Shown here: positions 17,815 to 26,755 of the stretch, piece by piece | Layout of the letters: the number at the start of each line of letters is the position of its first letter | How positions within the stretch are numbered: the stretch's first letter is position 1 | Assembly (NCBI GenBank): GCA_903912525.1 | Contig: CAIWHK010000028.1 | Span: 79,625 to 143,624 of the forward strand | Source: an uncultured bacterium | Lineage (GTDB): Bacteria; Krumholzibacteriota; Krumholzibacteriia; LZORAL124-64-63 | Reading direction: 5' to 3' | Length of the DNA: 64,000 bases | Notes under the pieces: model-generated | Database searches by the model: none | Seen by the model: only the letters and a program-made list of their open reading frames with translations | What the model was told of the DNA's origin: nothing | Translations under genes and position numbers: made by a program

Positions 17815-18669
17815 GTGTACGAAGTCGAACTGAGCAGCGACCGCCGGGAGAGCCAGACCCTGCAGCACTACCTGCAGACGATCGGCAAGCATCGCCTGTT
17901 GACGCGCGAAGAGGAATTCGAGCTGGCGCGCCTCATCCGCGACGGGGACAAGGCGGCCCTCGACAGGCTGGTCAACAGCAACCTCCGCTTCGTCGTCAGC
18001 GTGGCCAAGAAGTTCCTCAACCAGGGCCTCAGCTACATGGACCTGATCGCCGAGGGGAACATCGGCCTGATCACCGCGGCCAAGCGCTTCGACGAGCGCC
18101 GCGAGTTCCGTTTCATTTCCTACGCGGTGTGGTGGATCCGCCAGGCGATCCAGAAGGCCATTGCCGAGCAGACCAACACCGTGCGCCTGCCGATCAACCG
18201 GTCGCAGCAGGCCCAGAAGATCAAGCGCCTGTCGCAGCGCCTGGAACAGAAGAACCTGCGGCCGGTGTACCAGCAGGAACTGGCCGACGCGATGAAGCTG
18301 GACCTGCGCAAGATGCAGCAGATCCAGGCCGCGAGCCGCCCGCTGGTGAGTATCGACCAGCCGCTGTACGAGGACGATGTGACGCTCGCCGATACGCTGA
18401 GCGATCCGGAGGCCGGGGATGCCGAGCAGTCCTACGTGGACGACGAGCTCGTCAAGGAGCTCGGGGAGGCCATGAGCCTGCTGACGCCGCGCGAGAAGGA
18501 CATCGTCTCGCGCTACTACGGCCTCGGCAGCGAGGAGACGGCCTCGCTGGAGACCATCGGCCAGGACATCAACCTGTCGCGTGAGCGCGTCCGGCAGATC
18601 CGGAACCAGGCGCTGACGAAGATGCGGCAGTTCGGCCGGGGCAGCCGCCTGGTGGACTACCTGAATTGA
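17815..18669 (+). CDS. rpoD: Primary-type sigma-70 factor (RpoD/SigA family, short form)
   Basis: 284 residues. It contains region 1.2 (QTLQHYLQTIGKHRLLTREEEFELARLI), region 2 (NLRFVVSVAKKFLNQGLSYMDLIAEGN and FISYAVWWIRQAIQKAIAEQ), region 3 and a complete region 4 (LTPREKDIVSRYYGLG ... INLSRERVRQIRNQALTKMR). There is no region 1.1 or non-conserved insert, the layout of the primary sigma factor in Bacteroidetes/Chlorobi-type bacteria, which it resembles in its opening residues. The GTG start at 17815 has AGGAGGA upstream. Promoters near TTGACA/TATAAT in the window are probably its targets. A non-essential RpoS-like role cannot be excluded from one locus. Confidence 0.88.
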   Translation: MYEVELSSDRRESQTLQHYLQTIGKHRLLTREEEFELARLIRDGDKAALDRLVNSNLRFVVSVAKKFLNQGLSYMDLIAEGNIGLITAAKRFDERREFRFISYAVWWIRQAIQKAIAEQTNTVRLPINRSQQAQKIKRLSQRLEQKNLRPVYQQELADAMKLDLRKMQQIQAASRPLVSIDQPLYEDDVTLADTLSDPEAGDAEQSYVDDELVKELGEAMSLLTPREKDIVSRYYGLGSEETASLETIGQDINLSRERVRQIRNQALTKMRQFGRGSRLVDYLN

Positions 18670-18699
18670 CGCGCGAATGCCGGGTCGCGGGGTTTTTCA

Positions 18700-18728
18700 T
18701 TGACTCCCGCGCCCCGGCGTCTTAGTTT
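18700..18728 (+). promoter_or_regulatory. Promoter of tRNA-Val
   Basis: TTGACT (18700-18705), spacer of 16-17 and TTAGTTT (18722-18728). It overlaps a weak CGCGA/TCGCG hairpin and T-run after rpoD. Confidence 0.6.
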
Positions 18729-18739
18729 CGCGCGCTGTT

Positions 18740-18818
18740 GGGCGATTAGCTCAGTTTTGGTTAGAGCGCTTGTTTGACAGACAAGAGGTCACTGGTTCGA
18801 GTCCAGTATCGCCCACCA
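18740..18818 (+). tRNA. tRNA-Val (anticodon GAC)
   Basis: 79 bases with encoded CCA. Acceptor GGGCGAT/ATCGCCC, anticodon loop TTGACAG in a CTTGT/ACAAG stem, slightly enlarged D loop (CAGTTTTGGTTAGAG). Confidence 0.96.
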
Positions 18819-18838
18819 CCAAGCTCTCGGATTCCGGG

Positions 18839-18871
18839 GCCCGTTGCCGCAGCGCGGCGGCGGGCTCTTTT
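18839..18871 (+). terminator. Intrinsic terminator of tRNA-Val
   Basis: 12-bp stem GCCCGTTGCCGC / GCGGCGGCGGGC (two G-U pairs), 3-base loop, then TCTTTT. Confidence 0.7.
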
Positions 18872-18883
18872 CGAAAATGCGCC

Positions 18884-18943
18884 AGGAAGGCCGCAAACCA
18901 GGTAAGAAGGGCGCAAGCGCGGCAAGAAGGCCGCAAGCGCGGC
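18884..18943. repeat. Three 20-bp tandem repeats upstream of thrS
   Basis: Units of the form AAGAAGGCCGCAAGCGCGGC, two near-identical and the first degenerate, ending about 80 bases before the thrS start. They lie in the thrS leader; no ribosome site goes with the short ORF that crosses them. Confidence 0.7.
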
Positions 18944-19023
18944 AGCAACATGTCATCGTTCCGCCTCATTTACCCGCGCCCCCTCGTCAGATCTCATTTG
19001 GGGCGGCAGGAAGGTAGCCAGCC

Positions 19024-20943
19024 ATGTCGGACCTGAATCTGACCCTTCCGGACGGACAGACCCTGACTCTCGAAGCCGGCCGCCCCTGGGCGGACGCCGT
19101 GCGCCAGATCGGCGAGGGCCTGCTGCGCAACGCGCTGGCCGTCACGGTCGACGGCGTCAACCACTCCCTGGCCGAGCCGGCCCGGGCGGGCGGACAGATG
19201 ACGGTCATCACGCGCTCGGGCAAGGGTGGAGCCGAGACGTTGCGGCACTCGACCGCGCACCTCCTGGCCTGGGCCGTGCAGGACCTCTTCCCGGGCACGA
19301 AGTTCGCGTTCGGGCCGGACATCGAGAACGGGTTCTACTACGACTTCGACCGCCCCGAGGCGTTCTCCGATGAGGACCTCGCGCGGATCGAAGTGCGCAT
19401 GCGCGAACTGGCCGGCGGCAAGGTCGCCATCGAGCGCGCCGAGGTCAGCTCGGCCGAGGCCCGCGAGCTGTTCAAGGACCAGCCCTACAAGCTGGAGCAG
19501 ATCGACGAGCTGGGGGACCGGCAGTTGTCGATCTACCGCATGGGCGGCTTCACCGACCTCTGCGAAGGCCCCCATGTGCCCGACACCACCGAACTGAAGG
19601 CGTTCAAGCTGCTGAGCGTGGCCGGCGCCTACTGGCGCGGCGACGCCAAGCGCGCCATGCTGCAGCGCATCTACGGCACCGCCTTCTTCAAGAAGAAGGA
19701 ACTCGACGACCATCTCGTGATGCTGGAAGAGGCGAAGAAGCGCGACCATCGCAAGCTGGGCCGCGAGCTCGACCTGTTCGGCATCATGGAAGAGGCCGGC
19801 CCCGGGTTGTCGTTCTGGTTCCCGCGCGGTGACTTGTTGCGCGAGCAGATCATCGACTACTGGAAGGCCGTGCACCGGCGGTGCGGCTACCAGACCGTGA
19901 CGACGCCGCACATCTCGCAGGCCGGCCTGTGGGAGACTTCCGGGCACATGGAGTTCTACAAGGAAAACATGTACGTGTTCGAGCAGGACGAACGTCCGTA
20001 CGTCGTCAAGCCGATGAACTGCCCGGGCCACATCCTGATGTACAAGCGCAAGACGCGCGGCTACCGCAACCTGCCGGTGCGCCTGGCCGAGCTGGGCACC
20101 GTCTACCGCGCCGAGCTGAAGGGCGCGCTGCACGGCCTGATGCGCGTGCGCGGCTTCACGCAGGACGACGGCCACATTTTCTGCACGCCCGACCAGCTCG
20201 AGGACGAGGTGAGCAACACCATCGACCTCGTGAAGGAGATCCTCGGCACGTTCGGCTTCAATGACTTCAAGGTCGAACTGTCGGTCCGCGACCCGCTGAA
20301 CAAGGAAAAGTACGCGGGCACGGACGAGGAGTGGGACGCCGCCGAGAGCTCGCTGGTCAAGGCGCTGGAGAAGCACAGCCTGGCCTACACGCGCGAGGAG
20401 GGCGAGGCTGTTTTCTACGGCCCGAAGATCGACGTCAAGCTGATCGACGCCATCGGCCGCCGCTGGCAGGCCAGCACGATCCAGTTCGACTTCAACCTGC
20501 CCCGCCGGTTCGACGTCCGGTTCACGGACCACGAGGGCCAGGAGCAGTACGTCTACATGGTGCACCGGGCGATCCTGGGGTCGCTCGAGCGCTTCATCGG
20601 CATCCTGACCGAGCACTTTGCCGGGGACTTCCCGGTGTGGCTGGCGCCGGAGCAGGTGCGCATCCTGTCGGTCAGTCGCGACCAGCACGAATACGCCGAG
20701 GCGACGGCCAACCTGCTGCGCGAAAAGGGCTTGAGGGCCGAGGCGGACGTTCGCGAAGAGAAGATCGGCTTCAAGATCCGCGAGGCCGAGGTCATGCGGG
20801 TGCCCTGGATGCTGATCGTCGGCGGGCGCGAGGCCGAAACCGGTCAGGTGTCGGTCCGGGTTCGCCACCAGGGGGACCTCGGGTCCCGGCCGGTGGCCGA
20901 CGTGGCCGACGATCTCCTTGACTTGGTGCGGAAACGGCAGTAG
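19024..20943 (+). CDS. thrS: Threonyl-tRNA synthetase
   Basis: 639 residues, full length. The N-terminal TGS domain (LTLPDGQTLTLEAG) is followed by the editing domain with HSTAHLLAWAV and the class II catalytic core: MNCPGHILMYK, YRAELKGALHGLMRVRGFTQDDGHIF (motif 2) and YVYMVHRAILGSLERFIGILTEHF (motif 3). A C-terminal anticodon-binding domain follows (WLAPEQVRILSVS). ATG start with AGGAAGG upstream. First gene of a translation cluster with infC-rpmI-rplT-pheST. A terminator/antiterminator leader separates it from infC. Confidence 0.98.
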   Translation: MSDLNLTLPDGQTLTLEAGRPWADAVRQIGEGLLRNALAVTVDGVNHSLAEPARAGGQMTVITRSGKGGAETLRHSTAHLLAWAVQDLFPGTKFAFGPDIENGFYYDFDRPEAFSDEDLARIEVRMRELAGGKVAIERAEVSSAEARELFKDQPYKLEQIDELGDRQLSIYRMGGFTDLCEGPHVPDTTELKAFKLLSVAGAYWRGDAKRAMLQRIYGTAFFKKKELDDHLVMLEEAKKRDHRKLGRELDLFGIMEEAGPGLSFWFPRGDLLREQIIDYWKAVHRRCGYQTVTTPHISQAGLWETSGHMEFYKENMYVFEQDERPYVVKPMNCPGHILMYKRKTRGYRNLPVRLAELGTVYRAELKGALHGLMRVRGFTQDDGHIFCTPDQLEDEVSNTIDLVKEILGTFGFNDFKVELSVRDPLNKEKYAGTDEEWDAAESSLVKALEKHSLAYTREEGEAVFYGPKIDVKLIDAIGRRWQASTIQFDFNLPRRFDVRFTDHEGQEQYVYMVHRAILGSLERFIGILTEHFAGDFPVWLAPEQVRILSVSRDQHEYAEATANLLREKGLRAEADVREEKIGFKIREAEVMRVPWMLIVGGREAETGQVSVRVRHQGDLGSRPVADVADDLLDLVRKRQ

Positions 20944-21001
20944 TTTTTGCGATTGCAGAACCGTCGCGGACCGGGTGTCCCTGGCGGTACGGCCAAGCAG
21001 A

Positions 21002-21165
21002 GGTCCGCCCTCTCACCGTAGCCGTCCTGTGAGCTGACCACTGGACCCGCTTGTTCGGAGTCCAGTCAGGCGCCAAGCGCGCCGAAGGCCGGCCGGGATT
21101 GGAGCGGTTGCCAAACCCGGGGCCCATTCCAGGGGCCGGTGGCGGACCATTGTGTCCGCCTTTTT
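21002..21165 (+). promoter_or_regulatory. Attenuator-type leader of infC-rpmI-rplT (candidate r-protein leader)
   Basis: A terminator hairpin (GGCGGAC-CATTGT-GTCCGCC-TTTTT, 21141-21165) lies 70 bases before infC. An upstream segment, GGTCCGCC at 21002-21009, is the exact complement of GGCGGACC (21141-21148) and could act as an antiterminator. Between them is a 10-bp hairpin with one bulge (21040-21066, ACTGGACCCG/CGGAGTCCAGT). The arrangement resembles L20- or IF3-operon leaders that let the operon control itself; no match to a known leader family was tested. Confidence 0.6.
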
Positions 21166-21234
21166 GCGTCTGGTCGTCAGGACGGTCATGGGCCGGGACG
21201 GACGCGACGCGGTGGCATCCAGGAGGTCAGGCTT

Positions 21235-21756
<522 letters not shown>

Positions 21757-21791
21757 CCGCAAGGCGAAGCGGGACCGGCGGGCCGTCAGCG

Positions 21792-21830
21792 GCGAACCGG
21801 AACCAGCGAACCGGAAGCAGCGAACCGGAG
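21792..21830. repeat. 14-bp tandem repeats in the infC-rpmI gap
   Basis: Nearly three units of GCGAACCGGAA(C/G)CA between infC and rpmI, ending about 11 bases before the rpmI start and running into its ribosome site (GGAGAGAGA). Confidence 0.75.
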
Positions 21831-21843
21831 AGAGAGTCGAGAC

Positions 21844-22041
21844 ATGGGCAACAAGATGAAGACCAACCGTTCGGCGGCGAAGCGACTGCGGCTTACCGGC
21901 AACGGGCGGGTCAAGCGGGCGAAGGCGTTCCAGGGTCACCTCTTCACGGCGAAGAGCCCCAAGCGCCTGCGCAACCTCCGCAAGGGGACCATGGTGGCCT
22001 CGGTTGACGAGGCGCGCGCCCGCCGGATGCTGGGCAAGTAA
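21844..22041 (+). CDS. rpmI: 50S ribosomal protein L35
   Basis: 65 residues, normal length. It opens NKMKTNRSAAKRLRLTGNGRVKRAKAFQGH and ends in a basic tail (RKGTMVASVDEARARRML). Second gene of the conserved infC-rpmI-rplT operon; the ATG at 21844 has GGAGAGAGA just upstream. It sits between infC and rplT, the standard order. Confidence 0.97.
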   Translation: MGNKMKTNRSAAKRLRLTGNGRVKRAKAFQGHLFTAKSPKRLRNLRKGTMVASVDEARARRMLGK

Positions 22042-22101
22042 CGATCGATCCGCCGAATCCTGCCGTGGAGGCCGGGTGCGGACCTGACGAAAGGCCGAAC
22101 G

Positions 22102-22455
22102 ATGCCAAGAGCAACAAATAATCCGGCTGCGAAACAGCGGCGGAAGAAGTATCTCAAGCGGGCGAAGGGATTCGTCAGCGGCCGGCGCCGGCAGGCGATT
22201 ACGGCCCGCGAAGCCGTCGATCGCGCCCTGGTGTACGCGTATCGCGACCGCCGGAACAAGAAGCGCGATTTCCGCCGCCTGTGGATCACGCGCATCAATG
22301 CGGCCGCGCGCATCAACGGCATGAGCTACAGTCATTTCATCAACGGCCTGAAGAAGGCTGAGATCGAAATCGACCGCAAGGTGCTCGCCGACCTGGCCGT
22401 CTACGACGCCGGCGCTTTCGCCAAGCTGGCCGAGGCTGCCAAGAGCGCGCTCTGA
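22102..22455 (+). CDS. rplT: 50S ribosomal protein L20
   Basis: 117 residues, normal length. Family motifs are [48 protein letters not shown] and the conserved C-terminal [18 protein letters not shown]. It is needed early in 50S assembly and in many bacteria represses its own operon through a leader RNA, which fits the attenuator-like region before infC. A strong hairpin follows it. Confidence 0.98.
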   Translation: MPRATNNPAAKQRRKKYLKRAKGFVSGRRRQAITAREAVDRALVYAYRDRRNKKRDFRRLWITRINAAARINGMSYSHFINGLKKAEIEIDRKVLADLAVYDAGAFAKLAEAAKSAL

Positions 22456-22465
22456 TCGCCGACTG

Positions 22466-22499
22466 AAGGCCCCGGTACCGTTTGGCGCCGGGGCCTTTC
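22466..22499 (+). terminator. Hairpin between rplT and pheS
   Basis: Perfect 10-bp stem AAGGCCCCGG / CCGGGGCCTT with a 12-base loop, ending in TTTCC. The T tract is short, so read-through into pheST is likely. Confidence 0.6.
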
Positions 22500-22547
22500 C
22501 TACGGCGCGCCGCAACAGCCGGCATCGCCCGGCGAAAGGGACCTCCC

Positions 22548-23573
22548 ATGCAGGAGATGATCGACCGCCTGCGCAGCGAGGCGTCGGCTGCGATCGCAGC
22601 CGCCGGCGACGACGCTGCGCTCGAAGCGGTGCGCGTCGCGGTCCTGGGGCGCAAGGGCAGCCTGACCGGCCTGCTGCGCGGCCTGAAGGACCTCGACGAC
22701 ACGGCCCGCCGCGAAGCCGGCGCGGCCCTCAATGTGCTTAAGGAAGAGCTGAGCGCGGCTATCGAGGCGCGCGTGGCGGTGCTGGGGGGCGGAACGCCCG
22801 CGGCCTCCAGCGGCTATGACCTGACGCTGCCCGGGCATGCGCCGGCGCCTGCCGGTTCGCGGCACCCGCTGCTGACCGTGCTCGAGAACATCTGCGACAT
22901 TTTCCACGGCATGGGCTTCAGCCGGGACGAGGGTCCCGAGGTGGAGCTCGACTACTACAACTTCACCGCGCTGAACTTCCCGGACGACCATCCCGCGCGC
23001 GACATCCAGGACACCTTCTACTTCAACGAGAAGGTGCTGCTGCGGACGCAGACGTCGCCGGTGCAGGTGCGGATGATGGAGCGCCGCGAGCCGCCGCTGG
23101 CCTGCATCTTCCCCGGGCGCGTGTACCGGAACGAGAACGCGGACGCATCGCACAGCTCGGAGTTCTTCCAGGTCGAGGGTCTCGTCGTCGATCGCGCCGT
23201 GAGCATGGCCGACCTCAAGGACACCGTCGACACGTTCGTGAAGAATTTCTTCGGCGCCTCGGCCCCGACGCGCTTCCGGCCGCACTACTTCCCGTTCACC
23301 GAGCCCTCGGTCGAGGTGGACATGCAGTGCATCCTCTGCGGCGGCAAGGGCTGCGGCGTGTGCAAGCAGTCCGGCTGGCTGGAGATCATGGGCGCCGGCA
23401 TGGTGCACCCCAACGTCTTCAAGTCCGCGGGCTATCCCGACGACCGCTACACCGGCTTCGCTTTCGGCATGGGCATCGACCGCATCGCGATGTTGAAGTA
23501 CGGCATCACGGACATTCGCCTGCTGTACGAGAACGACCTGCGGTTCCTGAACCAGTTCCGAGGTGTGCAGTGA
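22548..23573 (+). CDS. pheS: Phenylalanyl-tRNA synthetase alpha subunit
   Basis: 341 residues; alpha chain of the alpha2-beta2 enzyme. An N-terminal coiled-coil arm is followed by the class II core: FSRDEGPEVELDYYNFTALNFP, HPARDIQDTFYF, MERREPPLACIFPGRVYRNENADASHSSEFFQVEGLVVD and GMGIDRIAMLKYGITDIRLLYENDLRFL. The ATG at 22548 (MQEMIDRLRSE) with GAAAGGGA upstream is preferred to the track start at 22482. The stop overlaps the pheT start as GTGA. Confidence 0.97.
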   Translation: MQEMIDRLRSEASAAIAAAGDDAALEAVRVAVLGRKGSLTGLLRGLKDLDDTARREAGAALNVLKEELSAAIEARVAVLGGGTPAASSGYDLTLPGHAPAPAGSRHPLLTVLENICDIFHGMGFSRDEGPEVELDYYNFTALNFPDDHPARDIQDTFYFNEKVLLRTQTSPVQVRMMERREPPLACIFPGRVYRNENADASHSSEFFQVEGLVVDRAVSMADLKDTVDTFVKNFFGASAPTRFRPHYFPFTEPSVEVDMQCILCGGKGCGVCKQSGWLEIMGAGMVHPNVFKSAGYPDDRYTGFAFGMGIDRIAMLKYGITDIRLLYENDLRFLNQFRGVQ

Positions 23574-26029
23574 AGATCAGCCTCGATTGGCTTAGCGATT
23601 TCGTCGACTGGACCGACGAAACGGCCGTCCTGGCGGAGCGCCTGACCGCCGCCGGCCTGAACGTCGAGGGGATCGAGCAGATCAACAAGACGTTCCCCGG
23701 CGTCGTCGTGGCGCGGGTGCTCGAACGCGAAAAGCATCCCGACGCCGACCGCCTGAGCCTGTGCAAGGTCGACGACGGCACCGGTGCGCCGGTGCAGGTC
23801 GTCTGCGGCGCCCCGAACGTGCGCGCGGGACTGACCGTTCTGTTCGCGCGCGTCGGCGCCGAGCTGCCGGGCGATCTCCGCATCAAGAAATCGAAGATCC
23901 GCGGGATCGAGAGCTTCGGCATGATCTGCTCGGCCACCGAGCTGGACCTGGGCATCGACGGCGCCGGCATCATCGAGCTCGAGACGAAGCTCCCGAGCGG
24001 GACGCCGGCTGATGAACTGTTCGGCTTCAAGGACACCGTGCTCGAGGTGGAAGTCACGCCGAACCGCCCCGACTGGCTGAGCCATGTCGGCGTGGCGCGC
24101 GAGGTGGCCGCGATCTACGGCACGAAGATGTCGCTGCCGCCGGTGTTCAACGCCGTGCAGGGCGGCGAAAGCCTGGGCATGAAGGTCCGCGTCGAACACT
24201 ACGCCGACTGCGGCCGCTACACGGCGTGGGGGCTGCAACGCGTGAAGATCGCGCCGTCGCCGCGCTGGATGCAGAACCGCCTGCGGGCAATCGGCGCGCG
24301 GCCGATCAACAACGTCGTCGACATCACCAACTACGTGATGTTCGAGATGGGGCAGCCGCTGCACGCCTTCGATCGCGGGCAGTTGGCCGGCAACGCCATC
24401 ACCGTGCGGCGCGCGCCGAAGAACACGAGCGTGCAGACGCTGGACGGGCAGACGCGCGAGGTCGAGGCCGGCACGCTGATGGTCTGCGACGAGAAGGGCC
24501 CCGTCGCCCTGGCCGGCGTGATGGGCCTGGGCAACAGCGAGGTCAGCGAGAAGACGACCGAGGTGCTGCTCGAGAGCGCGTTCTTCAACCCGAGCCTCGT
24601 GCGCCGGGCCAGCCGGCGGATGGGCCTGATCAGCGAGAGCTCGTACCGCTTCGAGCGCGTCGCCGACTGGGACATGGTCGAGCGCGCGGCGCTGCGCGCC
24701 CTGCAGCTGCTGCAGGAACACGCGGGCGCGCGGATCGTGCCCGACTGGGCCGACCGCCACGACCCGGACCATCGCCCGGCCGACCCGCTGCCGTTGCGCG
24801 TGTGGCAGGTCAACCGCCTGCTGGGCACGGCCGTGAACACAGGCCAAGTCGCGCAGATCCTGCAGCGGCTGGGGCTGAAGGTGCAGCCGATGGGCAACGC
24901 CGAGTCGATCAGCGCGGGCGCCGTCAACATGATGGTGCACGTGCCGAGCCACCGGCGCGACCTGCTGCTCGAGGTCGACCTGATCGAGGAGATCGCGCGC
25001 ATCCACGGGCTGGACCAGCTGACCGGTCGCGGCGGCTACCGCGCGCCGGGCGGCGCGGTGCGGCGTCAGCCGGATGTCGTGCGCGAACGCCTGCGGGAGT
25101 GGCTGAGCGCGTGCGGCTATGCGGAGATCGTCACCTCGAGCTTCATGGAGTCGGGCGACCACGACAAGCTCGCGCTGGCAGCGGACGATGCGCGTCGCGC
25201 CACGCTCGCTGTGGTCAATCCGCGGCATGGCGGCGACACGCAGCTGCGGACGGTGCTGGCGCCGTCGGCCTTGGTCGTGTCGCGCCGCAACCTGAATGCC
25301 GGTGCGACGCCGCCGCTGCGGTTCTTCCAGATCAACCGCGTGTTCCGTCCCGGGCAGCCGCTCGGGCGCGAGATCCGGCACGCCGACGAGGCGCTGCTGC
25401 CGGCCGAGCACGAGTACGTGCAGGTTGCCGTCGCCGGCTGGCGCGACACCGGGCTGGGCGGTCTGCCTTGCGACCTGCTGGAGATCCGGGGCACGGTCGA
25501 GGCCCTGGCCGGACACCTGCGCCTGCCGCTGGTGCTGCAGCCGGGCGCCGACGAACCCTGGCTGGATGCCGGCGCGTCGTGGCGCGTGTGCACGGCGGAC
25601 GGCCGGGTGGTCGGTGTGGCCGGGCGGGTGGCTCCGGCGGTGCTGGCGGCCTTCGACGTGGACGGTCCGGTGGCGTTGGCGGAAGTCCGCCTGGACGACC
25701 TGGACCTGACCCCTGCTGCGGCCCGCTTCGTGCCCTTTACGCGGTTCCCGGCCGTCAAGCGCGACCTGTCGCTTCTGGTGCCCTCCGGGGTGGCCTTCGG
25801 GCAGATCCAGGACACGGTCACGGAGGTCGGCGGGGAGCTCCTGGAATTGTCGGAACTCTTTGATATTTATCGCGGCAAGGGCGTTCCCGAGGGGAACGCG
25901 GCGTTTGGAATTCGCTTGAAGTTCCGGTCGGGCACCGGTAGCCTCAAGGGAGAGACGGTTGACGCGGCGATCGGGGAGATCCTGGCCGCGCTCAAGGACC
26001 GATGGGCGATAGAAACCCGCGGCTTGTAG
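23570..26029 (+). CDS. pheT: Phenylalanyl-tRNA synthetase beta subunit
   Basis: 819 residues. Domains in order: the N-terminal tRNA-binding (EMAP-like) fold with HPDADRLSLCKVDDG, the B3/B4 editing domain (NNVVDITNYVMFEMGQPLHAFD), the B5 domain, the catalytic-like core (FFQINRVFRPG) and the C-terminal anticodon-binding FDX domain (FVPFTRFPAVKRDLSLLVPSG ... GVPEGNAAFGIRLKFRS). The track fuses it to a false upstream extension in the same frame; the true start is the GTG at 23570 overlapping the pheS stop (VKISLDWLSDFVDW, initiator read as Met). Confidence 0.97.
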   Translation: MKISLDWLSDFVDWTDETAVLAERLTAAGLNVEGIEQINKTFPGVVVARVLEREKHPDADRLSLCKVDDGTGAPVQVVCGAPNVRAGLTVLFARVGAELPGDLRIKKSKIRGIESFGMICSATELDLGIDGAGIIELETKLPSGTPADELFGFKDTVLEVEVTPNRPDWLSHVGVAREVAAIYGTKMSLPPVFNAVQGGESLGMKVRVEHYADCGRYTAWGLQRVKIAPSPRWMQNRLRAIGARPINNVVDITNYVMFEMGQPLHAFDRGQLAGNAITVRRAPKNTSVQTLDGQTREVEAGTLMVCDEKGPVALAGVMGLGNSEVSEKTTEVLLESAFFNPSLVRRASRRMGLISESSYRFERVADWDMVERAALRALQLLQEHAGARIVPDWADRHDPDHRPADPLPLRVWQVNRLLGTAVNTGQVAQILQRLGLKVQPMGNAESISAGAVNMMVHVPSHRRDLLLEVDLIEEIARIHGLDQLTGRGGYRAPGGAVRRQPDVVRERLREWLSACGYAEIVTSSFMESGDHDKLALAADDARRATLAVVNPRHGGDTQLRTVLAPSALVVSRRNLNAGATPPLRFFQINRVFRPGQPLGREIRHADEALLPAEHEYVQVAVAGWRDTGLGGLPCDLLEIRGTVEALAGHLRLPLVLQPGADEPWLDAGASWRVCTADGRVVGVAGRVAPAVLAAFDVDGPVALAEVRLDDLDLTPAAARFVPFTRFPAVKRDLSLLVPSGVAFGQIQDTVTEVGGELLELSELFDIYRGKGVPEGNAAFGIRLKFRSGTGSLKGETVDAAIGEILAALKDRWAIETRGL

Positions 26030-26063
26030 AGTCCCGGACGGTTCAGGGAAGGACGCGACGACG

Positions 26064-26333
26064 ATGGATGACAACCTGAACCTGCTGGAAGCCCGGGTGA
26101 CGGAGGCGGTGGCGCTGATCAAGGATCTGCGTGCCGAGAACCTCCGGCTGGCCACGCGCGGCGACGAACTCGCGGCCGAGGTCACGGAACTCGAAGCCGG
26201 CCGGTTGCGGTTGGCGCAGGAGCTGGCGGACGCGAAGGCGAACGCGGGCGACATCGAGCGTTACGAGGAAAAGAGGAAGGAAATCGAGGACAGGGTCGGA
26301 GGTCTCCTTCAGAAGCTGGCCGCGATCGGCTAG
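26064..26333 (+). CDS. Small coiled-coil protein, ZapB-like
   Basis: 89 residues, almost entirely one predicted coiled coil (LEARVTEAVALIKDLRAENLRLATRGDELAAEVTELEAGR), rich in Leu, Glu and Arg with heptad spacing. Its size, form and position directly before zapA suggest the ZapB-type divisome coiled coil that bridges ZapA to other division or chromosome proteins; this is inference, because coiled coils carry little sequence signature. ATG start 34 bases after pheT. The zapA start follows 89 bases later. Confidence 0.65.
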   Translation: MDDNLNLLEARVTEAVALIKDLRAENLRLATRGDELAAEVTELEAGRLRLAQELADAKANAGDIERYEEKRKEIEDRVGGLLQKLAAIG

Positions 26334-26422
26334 CGTGGGCGGGGGCCGTTCCGGGCCGGCGCGAGCCGGACGACCGGAGCCCTGGATGACCGGAATCACC
26401 GGCGTGCTGCGGAAAGCGGTCC

Positions 26423-26755
26423 ATGCAGGAACCAGAGAGCGTGACGGTCAACATCTTCGGCACGGAGTACACCCTCAGGGGCGCCGCCGACGCCGATTAT
26501 GTGCAGGAAGTGGCGGCATTCGTCGACCGGCGCATGAACGAGGTCGCGAAGGGCGCTTCCGTGGCGTCGACCGCGCGGGTGGCGATCCTGGCTGCGGTGA
26601 ACATTGCCGACGAACTCTTCCGTGAACAGCGCAAGCGGATCGAAGACCAGGCAACGCTCGAAGATAGATCCGAACAGCTGACCCGCATGCTGGTGCGGGG
26701 CATGGCTGGAGACCGACCTTCAGAAACCGGTGGTGATGCTCTGCCCGGCGCGTGA
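26423..26755 (+). CDS. zapA: Cell division protein ZapA
   Basis: 110 residues. The N-terminal globular head (ESVTVNIFGTEYTLRGAADADYVQEVAAFVDRRMNEVA) matches the ZapA family, followed by a hydrophobic helix (TARVAILAAVNIADELF) and a C-terminal coiled coil. ZapA binds FtsZ and bundles its filaments at the division site. The order pheT-zapB-like-zapA-6S RNA-rny resembles the zapA-ssrS arrangement of other bacteria. The last bases of the gene overlap the predicted 5' stem of the 6S RNA candidate. Confidence 0.9.
   Translation: MQEPESVTVNIFGTEYTLRGAADADYVQEVAAFVDRRMNEVAKGASVASTARVAILAAVNIADELFREQRKRIEDQATLEDRSEQLTRMLVRGMAGDRPSETGGDALPGA

Noticed and set aside
18877-19017. 46-codon ORF through the repeats before thrS (MRQEGRKPGKKG...)
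   Set aside because: No ribosome site, crosses tandem repeats, no Thr-rich run that would suggest attenuation; unlikely to be translated.
23447-26254. 935-residue minus-strand ORF opposite pheT
   Set aside because: Shadow of pheT, which has every domain of its family on the plus strand.
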